Of a DNA stretch of 43,370 nt, positions 1-7,155 are shown in pieces. The position numbers and the translations under genes were made by a program. Each line of letters starts with the position of its first letter. Within the stretch, counting starts at the first letter, position 1. Origin of the DNA: Pseudomonadota bacterium (lineage in GTDB: Bacteria; Pseudomonadota; Alphaproteobacteria; Acetobacterales; Acetobacteraceae); contig JAJZVV010000020.1 of the NCBI GenBank assembly GCA_021845595.1, forward strand, positions 1 to 43,370, in the 5' to 3' direction. The notes beneath the pieces are model-generated. The model did no database searches, was not told the DNA's origin, and worked only from the letters and a program-made list of their open reading frames with translations.

Positions 1-184
1 CCGGCGGCAGCAGGCGGAAGCCGGCGCCGACGCGCACCTTGCCGCTGTCCTTGGTCTCGGCGTCGGTGGCGGCCGGCGAGAGGAGACGGAACCCCGCGCC
101 GACGCGGACCTTGCCGCTATCGGCAACCGGCGCGGCGGCCTCGGACGTGGGGGCATGGGCGGAAACGGTCTCGGACTGGGTCAT
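1..184 (-). CDS. Small repeat protein, truncated at left edge; function unknown
   Basis: The first 61 codons are visible and the 3' end is outside the window. The start is an ATG at 184 preceded by AGGAG with 8 nt spacing, a strong ribosome site. Residues 1-21 are a Ser/Thr/Ala-rich, acidic leader-like segment. Residues 22-35 read DSGKVRVGAGFRLL, and residues 46-59 repeat exactly the same 14 residues (24-residue period, linker SPAATDAETK). The two copies differ at seven third-codon positions, all synonymous, so the peptide rather than the DNA has been conserved. There is no Cys, signal peptide or membrane segment in the visible part. I do not recognise the family. A leader followed by repeated short cores resembles multicore precursors of ribosomally made, modified peptides, but this is inference; a short structural repeat protein is equally possible. 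Read as a protein it is well supported; its function is not. Confidence 0.72.
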   Translation of the reverse strand, partial: MTQSETVSAHAPTSEAAAPVADSGKVRVGAGFRLLSPAATDAETKDSGKVRVGAGFRLLPP

Positions 185-248
185 CAGGGTCACTCCTGTT
201 CGGGTTCAAACGATATGGTCCGACCCCCTCGCCGCCACGCGCATGCAA

Positions 249-279
249 AACGGCCCGGTTGCAGGGCAACCGGGCCGTT
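249..279 (-). terminator. Perfect 14-bp hairpin, terminator or attenuator
   Basis: On the minus strand AACGGCCCGGTTGC, a 3-nt loop CCT and GCAACCGGGCCGTT form a perfect stem followed by TTTT. It sits 64 nt upstream of the repeat gene and 221 nt beyond the serS stop. A promoter candidate lies between serS and the hairpin, so the hairpin could interrupt transcripts starting there (attenuation) as well as end serS read-through. Confidence 0.6.
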
Positions 280-281
280 CA

Positions 282-320
282 TCAGGCATCGTCGCGGAGG
301 AGGAGATCGTCGCCGGGCAT
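282..320 (-). CDS. Possible 12-codon leader peptide before hairpin
   Basis: An ATG at 320 opens the short frame MPGDDLLLRDDA, ending in TGA at 284-282, only 2 nt before the hairpin stem. It contains three consecutive CTC leucine codons. Its position just after the predicted transcription start and just before a terminator-like hairpin is the geometry of a transcription-attenuation leader. The ribosome site (GGGCGAG) is weak, and a 12-codon frame can arise by chance, so this is tentative. Confidence 0.3.
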   Translation of the reverse strand: MPGDDLLLRDDA

Positions 321-341
321 GGCTCGCCCGTTGACAAGAGG

Positions 342-371
342 AACATAGGGCCAACCCGGCCTGGGCGTCAA
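342..371 (-). promoter_or_regulatory. Sigma70-like promoter upstream of repeat gene
   Basis: On the minus strand TTGACG (371-366) and TATGTT (347-342) are separated by 18 nt. The predicted start near 336-334 would transcribe the leader ORF, the hairpin and the repeat gene, independently of serS. Confidence 0.5.
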
Positions 372-500
372 GAATTTTTTCTCAGGCGGCCAGGATTTTT
401 TTCGTACCCAGTCGGGCACGTTGATTTTCATCAGGAATTTCAGTCGTCCCGACGATCGAAGTCCTAAATCTGCCCCCCGATCCGGACCAGCGCGCCTCGG

Positions 501-1787
501 TCAGGCCGCCGAAATCGTCTGCGTGCCGCCGAGATAGGGCCACAGCACCTCCGGCACCGCGATCGAGCCGTCCTCACGCTGGTGGTTCTCCATCACCGCG
601 ATCAGGGCGCGGCCGACCGCCACGCCGGACCCGTTCAACGTGTGCGGGAACCGCACCGACTTGTCCTCGGCCGCGCGATAGCGGGCGTTCATCCGCCGCG
701 CCTGGAAATCCCCGCAGGTCGAGCACGAGCTGATTTCCCGCCACGCCCCCTGCCCGCCTCCCTGGCCCGGCAGCCAGACTTCGAGATCATAGGTCCGCGC
801 CGCGCTGAAGCCGGTATCGCCAGCGCACAGCACGACCCGACGGAACGGCAGACCGAGCTCGGCCAACACCCGCTCGGCGCACTGCGTCATGCGCTCATGC
901 TCGGCCGCGCTCTGCTCCGGCGTGGTGATCGAGACCATCTCGACCTTGCGGAACTGGTGCTGGCGCAGCATTCCGCGCGTATCCCGCCCCGCGGCGCCGG
1001 CCTCGCTGCGGAAACAGTCGGTGAGTGCAGTGAGCCGGATCGGCAGCACCCGCTCGTCGAGAATCTCGCCCGCGACGAGGTTGGTCAGCGGCACCTCGGC
1101 GGTCGGGATCAGCCAGCGCCCGTCGGTGGTCTGGAACAGGTCGGACTCGAATTTCGGCAACTGGCCGGTGCCGTAGGCGGTGGCGCTGTTGACCAGCGAC
1201 GGCACCGAGGCTTCCTCGTAGCCATGCTCGCGCGTGTGCAGATCCAGCATGAACTGGCCCAGCGCCCGCTCCAGCCGCGCCAGCGCGCCACGCAGCACGA
1301 CGAACCGGCTGCCGGCGAGCTTCGCCGCGCGCTCGAACTCCATCTGTCCCAGCGCCTCGCCGAGCTCGAAATGCTGGCGCGGTGTGAAGGCGAACTCCGG
1401 CCGGGCCCCGACTTGCTTCAGCATTTGGTTGGCGCGCTCGTCGGCACCATCGGGAACGTCCGCGTCGAGCCGGTTGGGCAGCCGCTCCAGGGCGTAGCGC
1501 AGCTCGGAATCGAGCCGCGCGGCCTCGGCTTCCAGCTGCTCCATGTCCGTGCGCAAGGCAGCCGATTCGGCCTCCAGCGCCGCGCTGTCCGCACCCGCCC
1601 GGCGAGCCTGCCCGACCTCGCGCGCCAGCGCGTTGCGCCGCGCCTGTCGCTCCTGCAGCGCCGTCAGCACGCTCCGCCGCTCGCCGTCGAGGCGGAGCAG
1701 CATCGCGCTCGCGCCCGGCAGGCCCCGCCGGGCCAGCGCCGCATCCAGCGCTTCCGGCTCGGCGCGGATCGCGCGCATGTCGTGCAT
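501..1787 (-). CDS. serS: Seryl-tRNA synthetase
   Basis: Cytoplasmic class II aminoacyl-tRNA synthetase that charges tRNA-Ser (and the tRNA for selenocysteine where present) with serine. At 428 residues it has the usual length. Residues 1-110 form the N-terminal tRNA-binding helical arm (long Arg/Glu/Ala-rich helices). Class II motif 2 is visible as FRSEAG at 259-264 with the following loop to FRKVEM, and motif 3 as [17 protein letters not shown] at about 385-401. The start [12 protein letters not shown] aligns with the family's usual MLDIxxIRxNPE beginning, so the first ATG is right. It is the last gene of a long minus-strand run and starts 4 nt after tatC. Confidence 0.98.
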   Translation of the reverse strand: MHDMRAIRAEPEALDAALARRGLPGASAMLLRLDGERRSVLTALQERQARRNALAREVGQARRAGADSAALEAESAALRTDMEQLEAEAARLDSELRYALERLPNRLDADVPDGADERANQMLKQVGARPEFAFTPRQHFELGEALGQMEFERAAKLAGSRFVVLRGALARLERALGQFMLDLHTREHGYEEASVPSLVNSATAYGTGQLPKFESDLFQTTDGRWLIPTAEVPLTNLVAGEILDERVLPIRLTALTDCFRSEAGAAGRDTRGMLRQHQFRKVEMVSITTPEQSAAEHERMTQCAERVLAELGLPFRRVVLCAGDTGFSAARTYDLEVWLPGQGGGQGAWREISSCSTCGDFQARRMNARYRAAEDKSVRFPHTLNGSGVAVGRALIAVMENHQREDGSIAVPEVLWPYLGGTQTISAA

Positions 1788-1791
1788 GGTC

Positions 1792-2577
1792 CTACTCCTC
1801 CACCGGCTTGGGCTCGACCATCCGCGCGGCGATGATCGAAATCTCGTAGAGCAGGATCAGCGGCACCGCGAGCCCGGTCTGGGTCAGCACATCGGGCGGG
1901 GTCAGCACCGCGGCGATGACGAACATGATGACGTAGGCGTAACGCCGCTTCTTCGCCAAGCCCTTGGCGGTGACGATGCCGACCTTGGCCATCAGCGTCA
2001 GCGCCACCGGCAGCTGGAAGGCGATGCCGAAGGCGAGGATCAGCTTCATCACCAGGCTGAGATACTCGCTGACCTTGGCTTGCAGCTCGATCGGCAGCCC
2101 GCCGGCCCCGGTCGGCGACTCGAAACCGACGAAGAAGCGGAACGCGACCGGGAAGATGAAGTAATAGGCCAGCGCCGCGCCGGCCACGAACAGCACCGGC
2201 GTCGCCAGCAGGAACGGGGCGAAGGCGCGCTTCTCGCTGCGATAGAGCCCCGGCGCGATGAACAGCCAGAGCTGCATCGCGATCACCGGGAATGAGATGA
2301 ACGCGCCGCCGAAGGCCGCCACTTTCAGGTAGGTGAAAAACGCCTCGTAGAGCGCGGTGAAAATCAGCTTGCGGTCGGTCCCGCCGTGCTCCTGCAGAAT
2401 CTTCGCCAGCGGCTCGGCGAGAAACGAATAGATCGGCACGGCGAAATGATAGCAGGCGGCAAACGCGATCAGGAACGCGCCGAGCGACCACAGCAGCCGC
2501 CGCCGCAGCTCGATCAGATGTTCGAGCAGTGGCATGGGCTTGTCGTGGATCGGGTCTTCGACGTCGCGCGGGGCCAA
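1792..2577 (-). CDS. tatC: Sec-independent (Tat) translocase subunit TatC
   Basis: Polytopic inner-membrane protein that recognises twin-arginine signal peptides and, with TatB, forms the receptor of the Tat export pathway for folded proteins. At 261 residues it has the usual size. The N-terminus carries the conserved cytoplasmic stretch [13 protein letters not shown] before the first membrane helix, and six hydrophobic segments can be read through the protein, as expected. The C-terminal tail is short and charged. It lies between tatB (21 nt upstream) and serS (4 nt downstream) on the minus strand. Confidence 0.97.
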   Translation of the reverse strand: MAPRDVEDPIHDKPMPLLEHLIELRRRLLWSLGAFLIAFAACYHFAVPIYSFLAEPLAKILQEHGGTDRKLIFTALYEAFFTYLKVAAFGGAFISFPVIAMQLWLFIAPGLYRSEKRAFAPFLLATPVLFVAGAALAYYFIFPVAFRFFVGFESPTGAGGLPIELQAKVSEYLSLVMKLILAFGIAFQLPVALTLMAKVGIVTAKGLAKKRRYAYVIMFVIAAVLTPPDVLTQTGLAVPLILLYEISIIAARMVEPKPVEE

Positions 2578-2598
2578 GTTCGCTCTACTCCGGACGGG

Positions 2599-3105
2599 TC
2601 AGCCGCGCGCCGCGCCAGGCAGCGGGGGAATACGGGCCTGATCGGGGGGAATGAAGGATGGCGGCGGCGGCGCCGCGGCCTCGGCGGCCACTTCCGGCGG
2701 AATGAAGTCCGGCACCGCTGGCGCGGCCGGCGCCTCGGCCACGATCTCCGCCGGGCGCTCGATCGTATAGGACTCCCGCGCCGCTACCGAGAGTGAGGCC
2801 GGCGCCGCCGGTTCGAGCGGGTTGGAGGCGAAGGTGGAGCGCAGCGAGCCGTCCGGATCGACCGTGCGCTCGACCTCGCCGCGCAGATCGAAATTGCGGA
2901 TCTCGTTGAGCTGGTCGCGCACCTCGTGAAGGTTGGCGTCGCGCATCATCTCGTCGAGATGGCTCTGGAACTCGCCAGCCATGCGCCTTGCTTTGCGGAT
3001 CACCTCGGAGACCGACTTGATCGCCGCCGGCATGTCCTTGGGGCCGATGGCGATGAGCGCCACGACGCCAATCAGCATGATCTCCGACCAGGCGAAATCG
3101 AACAT
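2599..3105 (-). CDS. tatB: Sec-independent translocase subunit TatB
   Basis: Partner of TatC in the twin-arginine receptor complex of the inner membrane. The start at 3105 gives MFDFAWSEIMLIGVVALIAI, the classic TatB beginning: a short periplasmic segment, one membrane helix, then the GPKDMP hinge and an amphipathic charged helix. The open frame extends 17 codons upstream, but that extension would bury the membrane helix behind a basic peptide and is not family-like. The 168-residue protein ends in a long Ala/Pro-rich tail containing PPPPSFIPP, typical of alphaproteobacterial TatB. The gene that usually precedes it, tatA, is not here. Confidence 0.95.
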   Translation of the reverse strand: MFDFAWSEIMLIGVVALIAIGPKDMPAAIKSVSEVIRKARRMAGEFQSHLDEMMRDANLHEVRDQLNEIRNFDLRGEVERTVDPDGSLRSTFASNPLEPAAPASLSVAARESYTIERPAEIVAEAPAAPAVPDFIPPEVAAEAAAPPPPSFIPPDQARIPPLPGAARG

Positions 3106-3192
3106 GGCTCCGGTGCGCTCCCGCGCTTCTGCTAGCAGGAAACCGCGACGCGGCAAACCGCGCCCGGCGTGCGACCCGTGTCCGGTCCGGTT

Positions 3193-3789
3193 CTAGGTTC
3201 CGTCCGGCGCTTCGTCCGCTTCGCCGGCGGATGGCGCCACGGCGGGCGGCGGGATCGGCAGCGGCTGCGGTTCGACGAGGAGATCCTCCCGCCGCGGCAG
3301 ATCGCGCAGGTCGCGCAGGCCGAACCGCGTCAGAAAGGTTTCGGTGCTCGCCCACAAGGTGGGGCGGCCCGGAGCTTCCTTGCGGCCTTTCGGCACGATC
3401 AGCCCGGCCTCGAGCAGCGCGTCCAGCGTCTGCTGCGACAGCGTGGCGCCCCGGATCTCCTCGATCTCGGCCCGCGTCACGGGCTGATGATAGGCGATGA
3501 TGGCAAGCGTTTCCATCGCCGCGCGCGGCAGCCGGCGTGGCATCTGCACCACTTTGCGCAGCAGCGGCGCGAGGTCGGCGGCGGTGCGGAACTGCATGCC
3601 GCCGGCCACCGTCACCAGCTCGACCCCGCGCCCGGCATAGCGCGCGGCGAGCGCGGCGAACACGGTCTCGGCCTCCAGCGTCTCGGGCAGGAGCTGGGCC
3701 AGCGCGCGCGGGCTCACCGGCTCGGCCGAGGCGAAAACCAGCGCCTCCGCCAGACGCAGCGCCGCCTCCGGGACCTCCGAGGCACTCAT
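3193..3789 (-). CDS. scpB: Segregation and condensation protein B
   Basis: Kleisin-associated winged-helix protein that, with ScpA and SMC, forms the bacterial condensin complex organising and segregating the chromosome. The chosen ATG at 3789 overlaps the scpA stop as ATGA, giving MSASEVPEAALRLAEALVFA and a 198-residue protein, near the usual length. The core MPRRLPRAAMETLAIIAYHQ continuing to PVTRAEIEEIRG is the characteristic ScpB winged-helix signature. The C-terminus is an acidic Pro-rich tail. A longer open frame upstream is only an overlap with scpA in another frame. Confidence 0.96.
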   Translation of the reverse strand: MSASEVPEAALRLAEALVFASAEPVSPRALAQLLPETLEAETVFAALAARYAGRGVELVTVAGGMQFRTAADLAPLLRKVVQMPRRLPRAAMETLAIIAYHQPVTRAEIEEIRGATLSQQTLDALLEAGLIVPKGRKEAPGRPTLWASTETFLTRFGLRDLRDLPRREDLLVEPQPLPIPPPAVAPSAGEADEAPDGT

Positions 3790-4586
3790 TCGCTCTGTTC
3801 CACCCCCCGCGCCTTGCGGACCAGGATCGGCCCGAACGCCTCGTCCTGACGCAGCCGCGCCGTGCCGGTGCGCGCCAGCTCCAGCCCCGCCAGCAAGGTG
3901 CTCGCCACCGCCGCGCGGCGTTCCAGGGGCGAGAGCGGCGCCGGCGGCAGGAATCGCTCGAGCGTCTGCCAGTCCGGCAGTTCGCCCAGCATGGCGCCGA
4001 GCCGCGCCAACGCGTCCTTGATGGTCCAGTACGTCACCGGCGCCGGCGTGTAGCCGCGCCGGCCGGCGGCGCGGCGCACCGCGGCCAGATAGGCTCGGAG
4101 CAGCCCCGGCACGTCGAGCGCCAGGCGCGAGCGATCGATGGCGACGAAACTCTCCGGCTCGCCGCGGGCGAACACCTCCTGCCCGAGTTCCGGCCGCGCC
4201 CCGAGCCAGGCGGCGGCGGCGCGCATCTGTTGCAGCGCCGCCAGCCGTTCGGCCAGCACCTCCGCCGCCTGCCCGCCCTCCTCCGCCGCGGCGTCGTCCT
4301 CGGGCAGCAGCAGGCGCGATTTCAGCCAGGCGAGCCAGGCCGCCATCACCAGCCACTCCGCGGCGAGTTCGAGCCGGACGCGCCGCGCCCCCTCGATCAC
4401 TGCGAGATATTGCTCGACCAGGGCGAGGATGGAAATGCGCGCGAGATCCACCTTCTGCCCGCGCGCCAGCTCCAGCAGCAGATCGAGCGGACCGTCGAAC
4501 CCGTCGAGACGCAGCAGCAGCCGCGAATCGGCCGCCCCCTCCGCGGCCCGATCCTCAGCCCCTTCGGGCGCCGCCGGCTCAGGCAT
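3786..4586 (-). CDS. scpA: Segregation and condensation protein A (kleisin)
   Basis: Kleisin subunit of the SMC-ScpA-ScpB condensin. The start at 4586 gives a 266-residue protein with a short acidic N-terminus followed by LLRLDGFDGPLDLLLELARG, the defining ScpA motif, and then KVDLARISILALVEQYLAVI. The C-terminal winged-helix part (PLSPLERRAAVASTLLAGLE onward) would bind the SMC head. The start overlaps the 3' end of the M50 protease gene by 8 nt and the stop overlaps scpB by 4 nt, so the three are translationally coupled. The upstream in-frame extension is rejected because it lies wholly inside the protease gene. Confidence 0.95.
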   Translation of the reverse strand: MPEPAAPEGAEDRAAEGAADSRLLLRLDGFDGPLDLLLELARGQKVDLARISILALVEQYLAVIEGARRVRLELAAEWLVMAAWLAWLKSRLLLPEDDAAAEEGGQAAEVLAERLAALQQMRAAAAWLGARPELGQEVFARGEPESFVAIDRSRLALDVPGLLRAYLAAVRRAAGRRGYTPAPVTYWTIKDALARLGAMLGELPDWQTLERFLPPAPLSPLERRAAVASTLLAGLELARTGTARLRQDEAFGPILVRKARGVEQSE

Positions 4587-5286
4587 GAACGGGGGCGCCG
4601 GCCAGCGCCAGAATGACATGGATAGCGCGCACCAGGACGAATTCCAGCGCGGCGCCCACCGGGTCACCGTGGACGCCGAATTCCCGCAGCAGCAGCGGCA
4701 GCACGAACACCAGCAGCACCACGAGCAGGATGCCGACCCGCTCCAGCCGCGCCCAGCGCGCCGCCAGCCGGCGCGGCAGCAGCCCGACCATGATGCGCCC
4801 GCCATCCAGCGGCGGGATCGGCAGCAGGTTGAACAGGCCGAGCGCGAGGTTGGCGAGCATGAAATTGAACGCGAGCACGCCGAGCACGTCGCGCAGCCAC
4901 GGCGTGGCGAGTACGCTGACATGCAGCGACATCGCCCCGAGCCAGGCGAGGAAGACGTTCATCGCCGGGCCCGCCGCCGCCACCACCATCATACCGCGGC
5001 GCGGGTTGTGGAACTTCCACGCCGCCACCGGCACCGGCTTGGCCCAGCCGAACAGGAACGCGACCCGCCCCAGTGTCAGCAGCTGCACCAGCAGCAGCGT
5101 CCCCGGCAGCAGCACCGTGCCGACGCGGTCGACATGGCGCAGCGGGTTCAGCGACAGCCTGCCCTCCCGCAGCGCCGTGTCGTCGCCCATGGCCAGCGCG
5201 GCATACCCGTGCGCGGCCTCGTGCAGCGTGATGGCCAGCACCGCCGGCACCACCGCCAGTGCCAGTTCGAGGATCAAACCGCTCAC
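4579..5286 (-). CDS. Site-2 protease family (M50) membrane metallopeptidase
   Basis: Intramembrane zinc protease of the compact rhomboid-independent S2P-like type usually found next to scpA. At 235 residues it has about six membrane segments. The zinc site HEAAH is in the first membrane helix (about residues 22-26) and the third ligand motif NLLPIPPLDGG near residues 152-162 is intact. No PDZ domain is present, unlike RseP. The substrate is unknown. It overlaps nagZ by 4 nt at its start and scpA by 8 nt at its stop. Confidence 0.93.
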   Translation of the reverse strand: MSGLILELALAVVPAVLAITLHEAAHGYAALAMGDDTALREGRLSLNPLRHVDRVGTVLLPGTLLLVQLLTLGRVAFLFGWAKPVPVAAWKFHNPRRGMMVVAAAGPAMNVFLAWLGAMSLHVSVLATPWLRDVLGVLAFNFMLANLALGLFNLLPIPPLDGGRIMVGLLPRRLAARWARLERVGILLVVLLVFVLPLLLREFGVHGDPVGAALEFVLVRAIHVILALAGAPVHA

Positions 5287-6272
5287 GCCAGCAAACGCTC
5301 CCGCTCCGCGGCCAGGGCTGCCGCATCGAGCGGGCGGCGCGCGGTCGCGGCGGCGTGCCGGCCGCGCGCCATGCGCGCCGCTGCCTCCGGGCGCAGCGTG
5401 GCGCAGGCCTCGAGCAGCGCGGCGGTCTCCGCCAGCTCACCGGTGCAATGCAGCACGAGGTCGCAGCCCGCCGCCAGCGCCGCGTCCGCCAGCGCGGCGG
5501 GTGCGCCGGCGAGCGCCTTCATCGCCAGATCATCCGAGACCAGGACGCCGTCGAACCCGATCCGGCCGCGGATGATCTCGCCGATGATCCGCGGCGAGAG
5601 CGTCGCCGGGAGCGCGGCGTCGAGTTCGGGGTAGAGGATGTGCGCGGTCATCGCCCACGGCAGGTGCGCGTTGTGGCGGAAAGGTGCAAGACCCGGCGTG
5701 ATATCGCCGGCCACGATCGGCAGCTCCAGGTGACTGTCGGCGCGGGCGCTGCCATGGCCGGGCACATGCTTGGCCACCGGCTGCACCCCGGCTTCGAGCA
5801 GCCCCCTGGCCATCGCCGCGCCGAGCGCGCCCACGGCGGCGGGATCCGGGCCGAAGGCGCGGTCGCCGATCACCGCGTGCGCGCCCGGCAGGCCGAGATC
5901 GAGCACCGGCGCGGTGACGACGTCGAACCCGGCAGCGGCGCAGTCGAGCCCGATCAAGGCGCCGGTGAGCCACGCCGCCCGCAGGCCGGCGACCGCGTCC
6001 GTCGCGTGCAGCCGCCCGATCACCGCGGCGGCGGGGTGGGCGCGCCAGTCCGGCGGGCGCAGCCGGGCGACCCGGCCACCTTCCTGGTCCACCATCAGCA
6101 CGGCGTCGGCCGGCAGACAGCGGCGCAGATCCGCGACGAGGGCGCCGAGCTGGTCGCGGCCGAGAATGTTGCGGGCGAACAAAATCACCCCGGCCGGCGG
6201 CATCGCGCGCAGCAGCGCGGCGTCGGCCGTGCCCAGGGAGGGGCCGGCGATGCCGACGATGGCGGCCTTCAA
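5283..6272 (-). CDS. nagZ: Beta-N-acetylhexosaminidase (peptidoglycan recycling)
   Basis: Glycoside hydrolase family 3 enzyme of the cytoplasm that removes N-acetylglucosamine from anhydro-muropeptides during cell-wall recycling. The visible motifs are ILFARNI, MVDQEGGRVARL, KHVPGHGSARADSH (family-3 KH..G.....H signature with the catalytic His) and VLVSDDLAMKAL with the nucleophile Asp. I place the start at the TTG at 6272, giving LKAAIVGIAGPSLG, which matches the usual beginning of the family. It lies 19 nt after the SPOR gene stop and has GAGG about 8 nt upstream. The open frame continues 35 codons further upstream but that part is Arg-rich and overlaps the SPOR gene. Confidence 0.93.
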   Translation of the reverse strand: MKAAIVGIAGPSLGTADAALLRAMPPAGVILFARNILGRDQLGALVADLRRCLPADAVLMVDQEGGRVARLRPPDWRAHPAAAVIGRLHATDAVAGLRAAWLTGALIGLDCAAAGFDVVTAPVLDLGLPGAHAVIGDRAFGPDPAAVGALGAAMARGLLEAGVQPVAKHVPGHGSARADSHLELPIVAGDITPGLAPFRHNAHLPWAMTAHILYPELDAALPATLSPRIIGEIIRGRIGFDGVLVSDDLAMKALAGAPAALADAALAAGCDLVLHCTGELAETAALLEACATLRPEAAARMARGRHAAATARRPLDAAALAAERERLLA

Positions 6273-6291
6273 GCCCCGGCCCTCGCAGCCT

Positions 6292-7152
6292 TCAGAACGC
6301 CGCCGGGGTGCAGCCCGCTCCCTTCGCCCGCACGCGTTGGCAGAACGCGCTGGCCTCGGCGGCGTCGGCAAACGCACCGGTGCGCAGCCGCCAATAGGTT
6401 TGCCCCTCCCGCTCGGTGCGGGCGATGGCCGGGCGCTTGCCGGCGAGCAGGTCGGGCATCTTGTGCGCCAGCCGCTCCCATTCCTGCCGCGCCTCGTCCT
6501 CGCTGCGCAGCGCGGCGAGCTGGACGCCGAAGCGATGGGCGCGGTCCTTCGCCTCGTGCTCGCGACTGCTGTCCGGCGCCGGCTTCGCCCGTGCCGTCGG
6601 GGCCGGTGCCGGCTGAGCTTGCGCCGATGAAGGCTGCGTCGATGGAACCTGCATCGCTGCGGACTGAGCCGTTGGGGCCTGAGCCGTTGGGCCCTGAGTA
6701 GATGTTGGGCCCTGAGTAGATGGTGCTGGCGCCGCGGAGGTCGGCGGTGGTGAGGTCTCGGCCCTCAGCGCCTGTGGCGCGGGAACTTCTGGCGGCGGCG
6801 CGAGGTTGGCCGGCGCCGGATGGCCTGCGCTGCCCGACTCGGCCGCGCCGGAGACGATCGACTCCTCCTCGTCGGCGATCTTCATGCCACCTGGATCCTG
6901 CGGCTTCACCCGGATCGGGCCGCTGCCGGCCTCGATCACCGGCACGCCCTGCCGCTGCCGCCCGCCGAAGCTGCCGACGAGCAATACCGCCAGCAGCGCG
7001 GCGCCGATGCCGCCGGCGATCAGCACCAGCCGCCGGCTCGCCGGGTCCAGCCCGCGCCGGCCAGGCCGGCGATAGGAGGGCGGGGGAATATCCAGCTCCG
7101 CGCCCGTCAGGCGCGGCGCAAAGCGCTGGGTTCTGCGGGCTTCGCTGGCCAT
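6292..7152 (-). CDS. SPOR-domain envelope protein
   Basis: Probable single-pass inner-membrane protein that binds denuded septal peptidoglycan through a C-terminal SPOR domain. At 286 residues it has a basic cytoplasmic N-terminus (1-40), one membrane helix near 42-62 (LVLIAGGIGAALLAVLLVGS), a long low-complexity periplasmic linker rich in Pro, Thr, Gln and Ala (about 100-195), and a SPOR domain near 207-286 starting RFGVQLAALRSEDEA. Part of the linker is built from exact tandem DNA repeats (listed separately). The gene lies between argS and nagZ, 3 nt after argS in reading order of the stop/start, a placement seen in many alphaproteobacteria. Confidence 0.9.
   Translation of the reverse strand: MASEARRTQRFAPRLTGAELDIPPPSYRRPGRRGLDPASRRLVLIAGGIGAALLAVLLVGSFGGRQRQGVPVIEAGSGPIRVKPQDPGGMKIADEEESIVSGAAESGSAGHPAPANLAPPPEVPAPQALRAETSPPPTSAAPAPSTQGPTSTQGPTAQAPTAQSAAMQVPSTQPSSAQAQPAPAPTARAKPAPDSSREHEAKDRAHRFGVQLAALRSEDEARQEWERLAHKMPDLLAGKRPAIARTEREGQTYWRLRTGAFADAAEASAFCQRVRAKGAGCTPAAF
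6687..6722 (-). repeat. Two exact 18-bp tandem repeats inside the SPOR gene
   Basis: The unit ttgggccctgagtagatg occurs twice in a row, flanked by two copies of a related 15-bp unit (gccgttggg-cctga). The minus-strand translation gives STQGPT twice followed by related AQ-PT blocks in the periplasmic linker. Being in-frame multiples of 3 bp, copy-number changes would alter linker length without a frameshift. Confidence 0.85.
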
Positions 7153-7155
7153 CGA

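Larger units (their letters stand above)
185..500. other. Intergenic region with promoter, leader ORF and hairpin
   Basis: This 316-nt gap lies between the start of the repeat gene and the serS stop. Reading down the minus strand it holds an A-rich stretch (two runs of six to seven A around 374-402), a sigma70-like promoter, a possible 12-codon leader ORF, and a perfect 14-bp hairpin followed by TTTT. These are listed separately. No other gene is supported here. Confidence 0.6.

Noticed and set aside
39-467. Plus-strand open frame of 142 codons at the left edge
   Set aside because: It lies across the minus-strand repeat gene, its promoter and hairpin, has no ribosome site and no family-like sequence.
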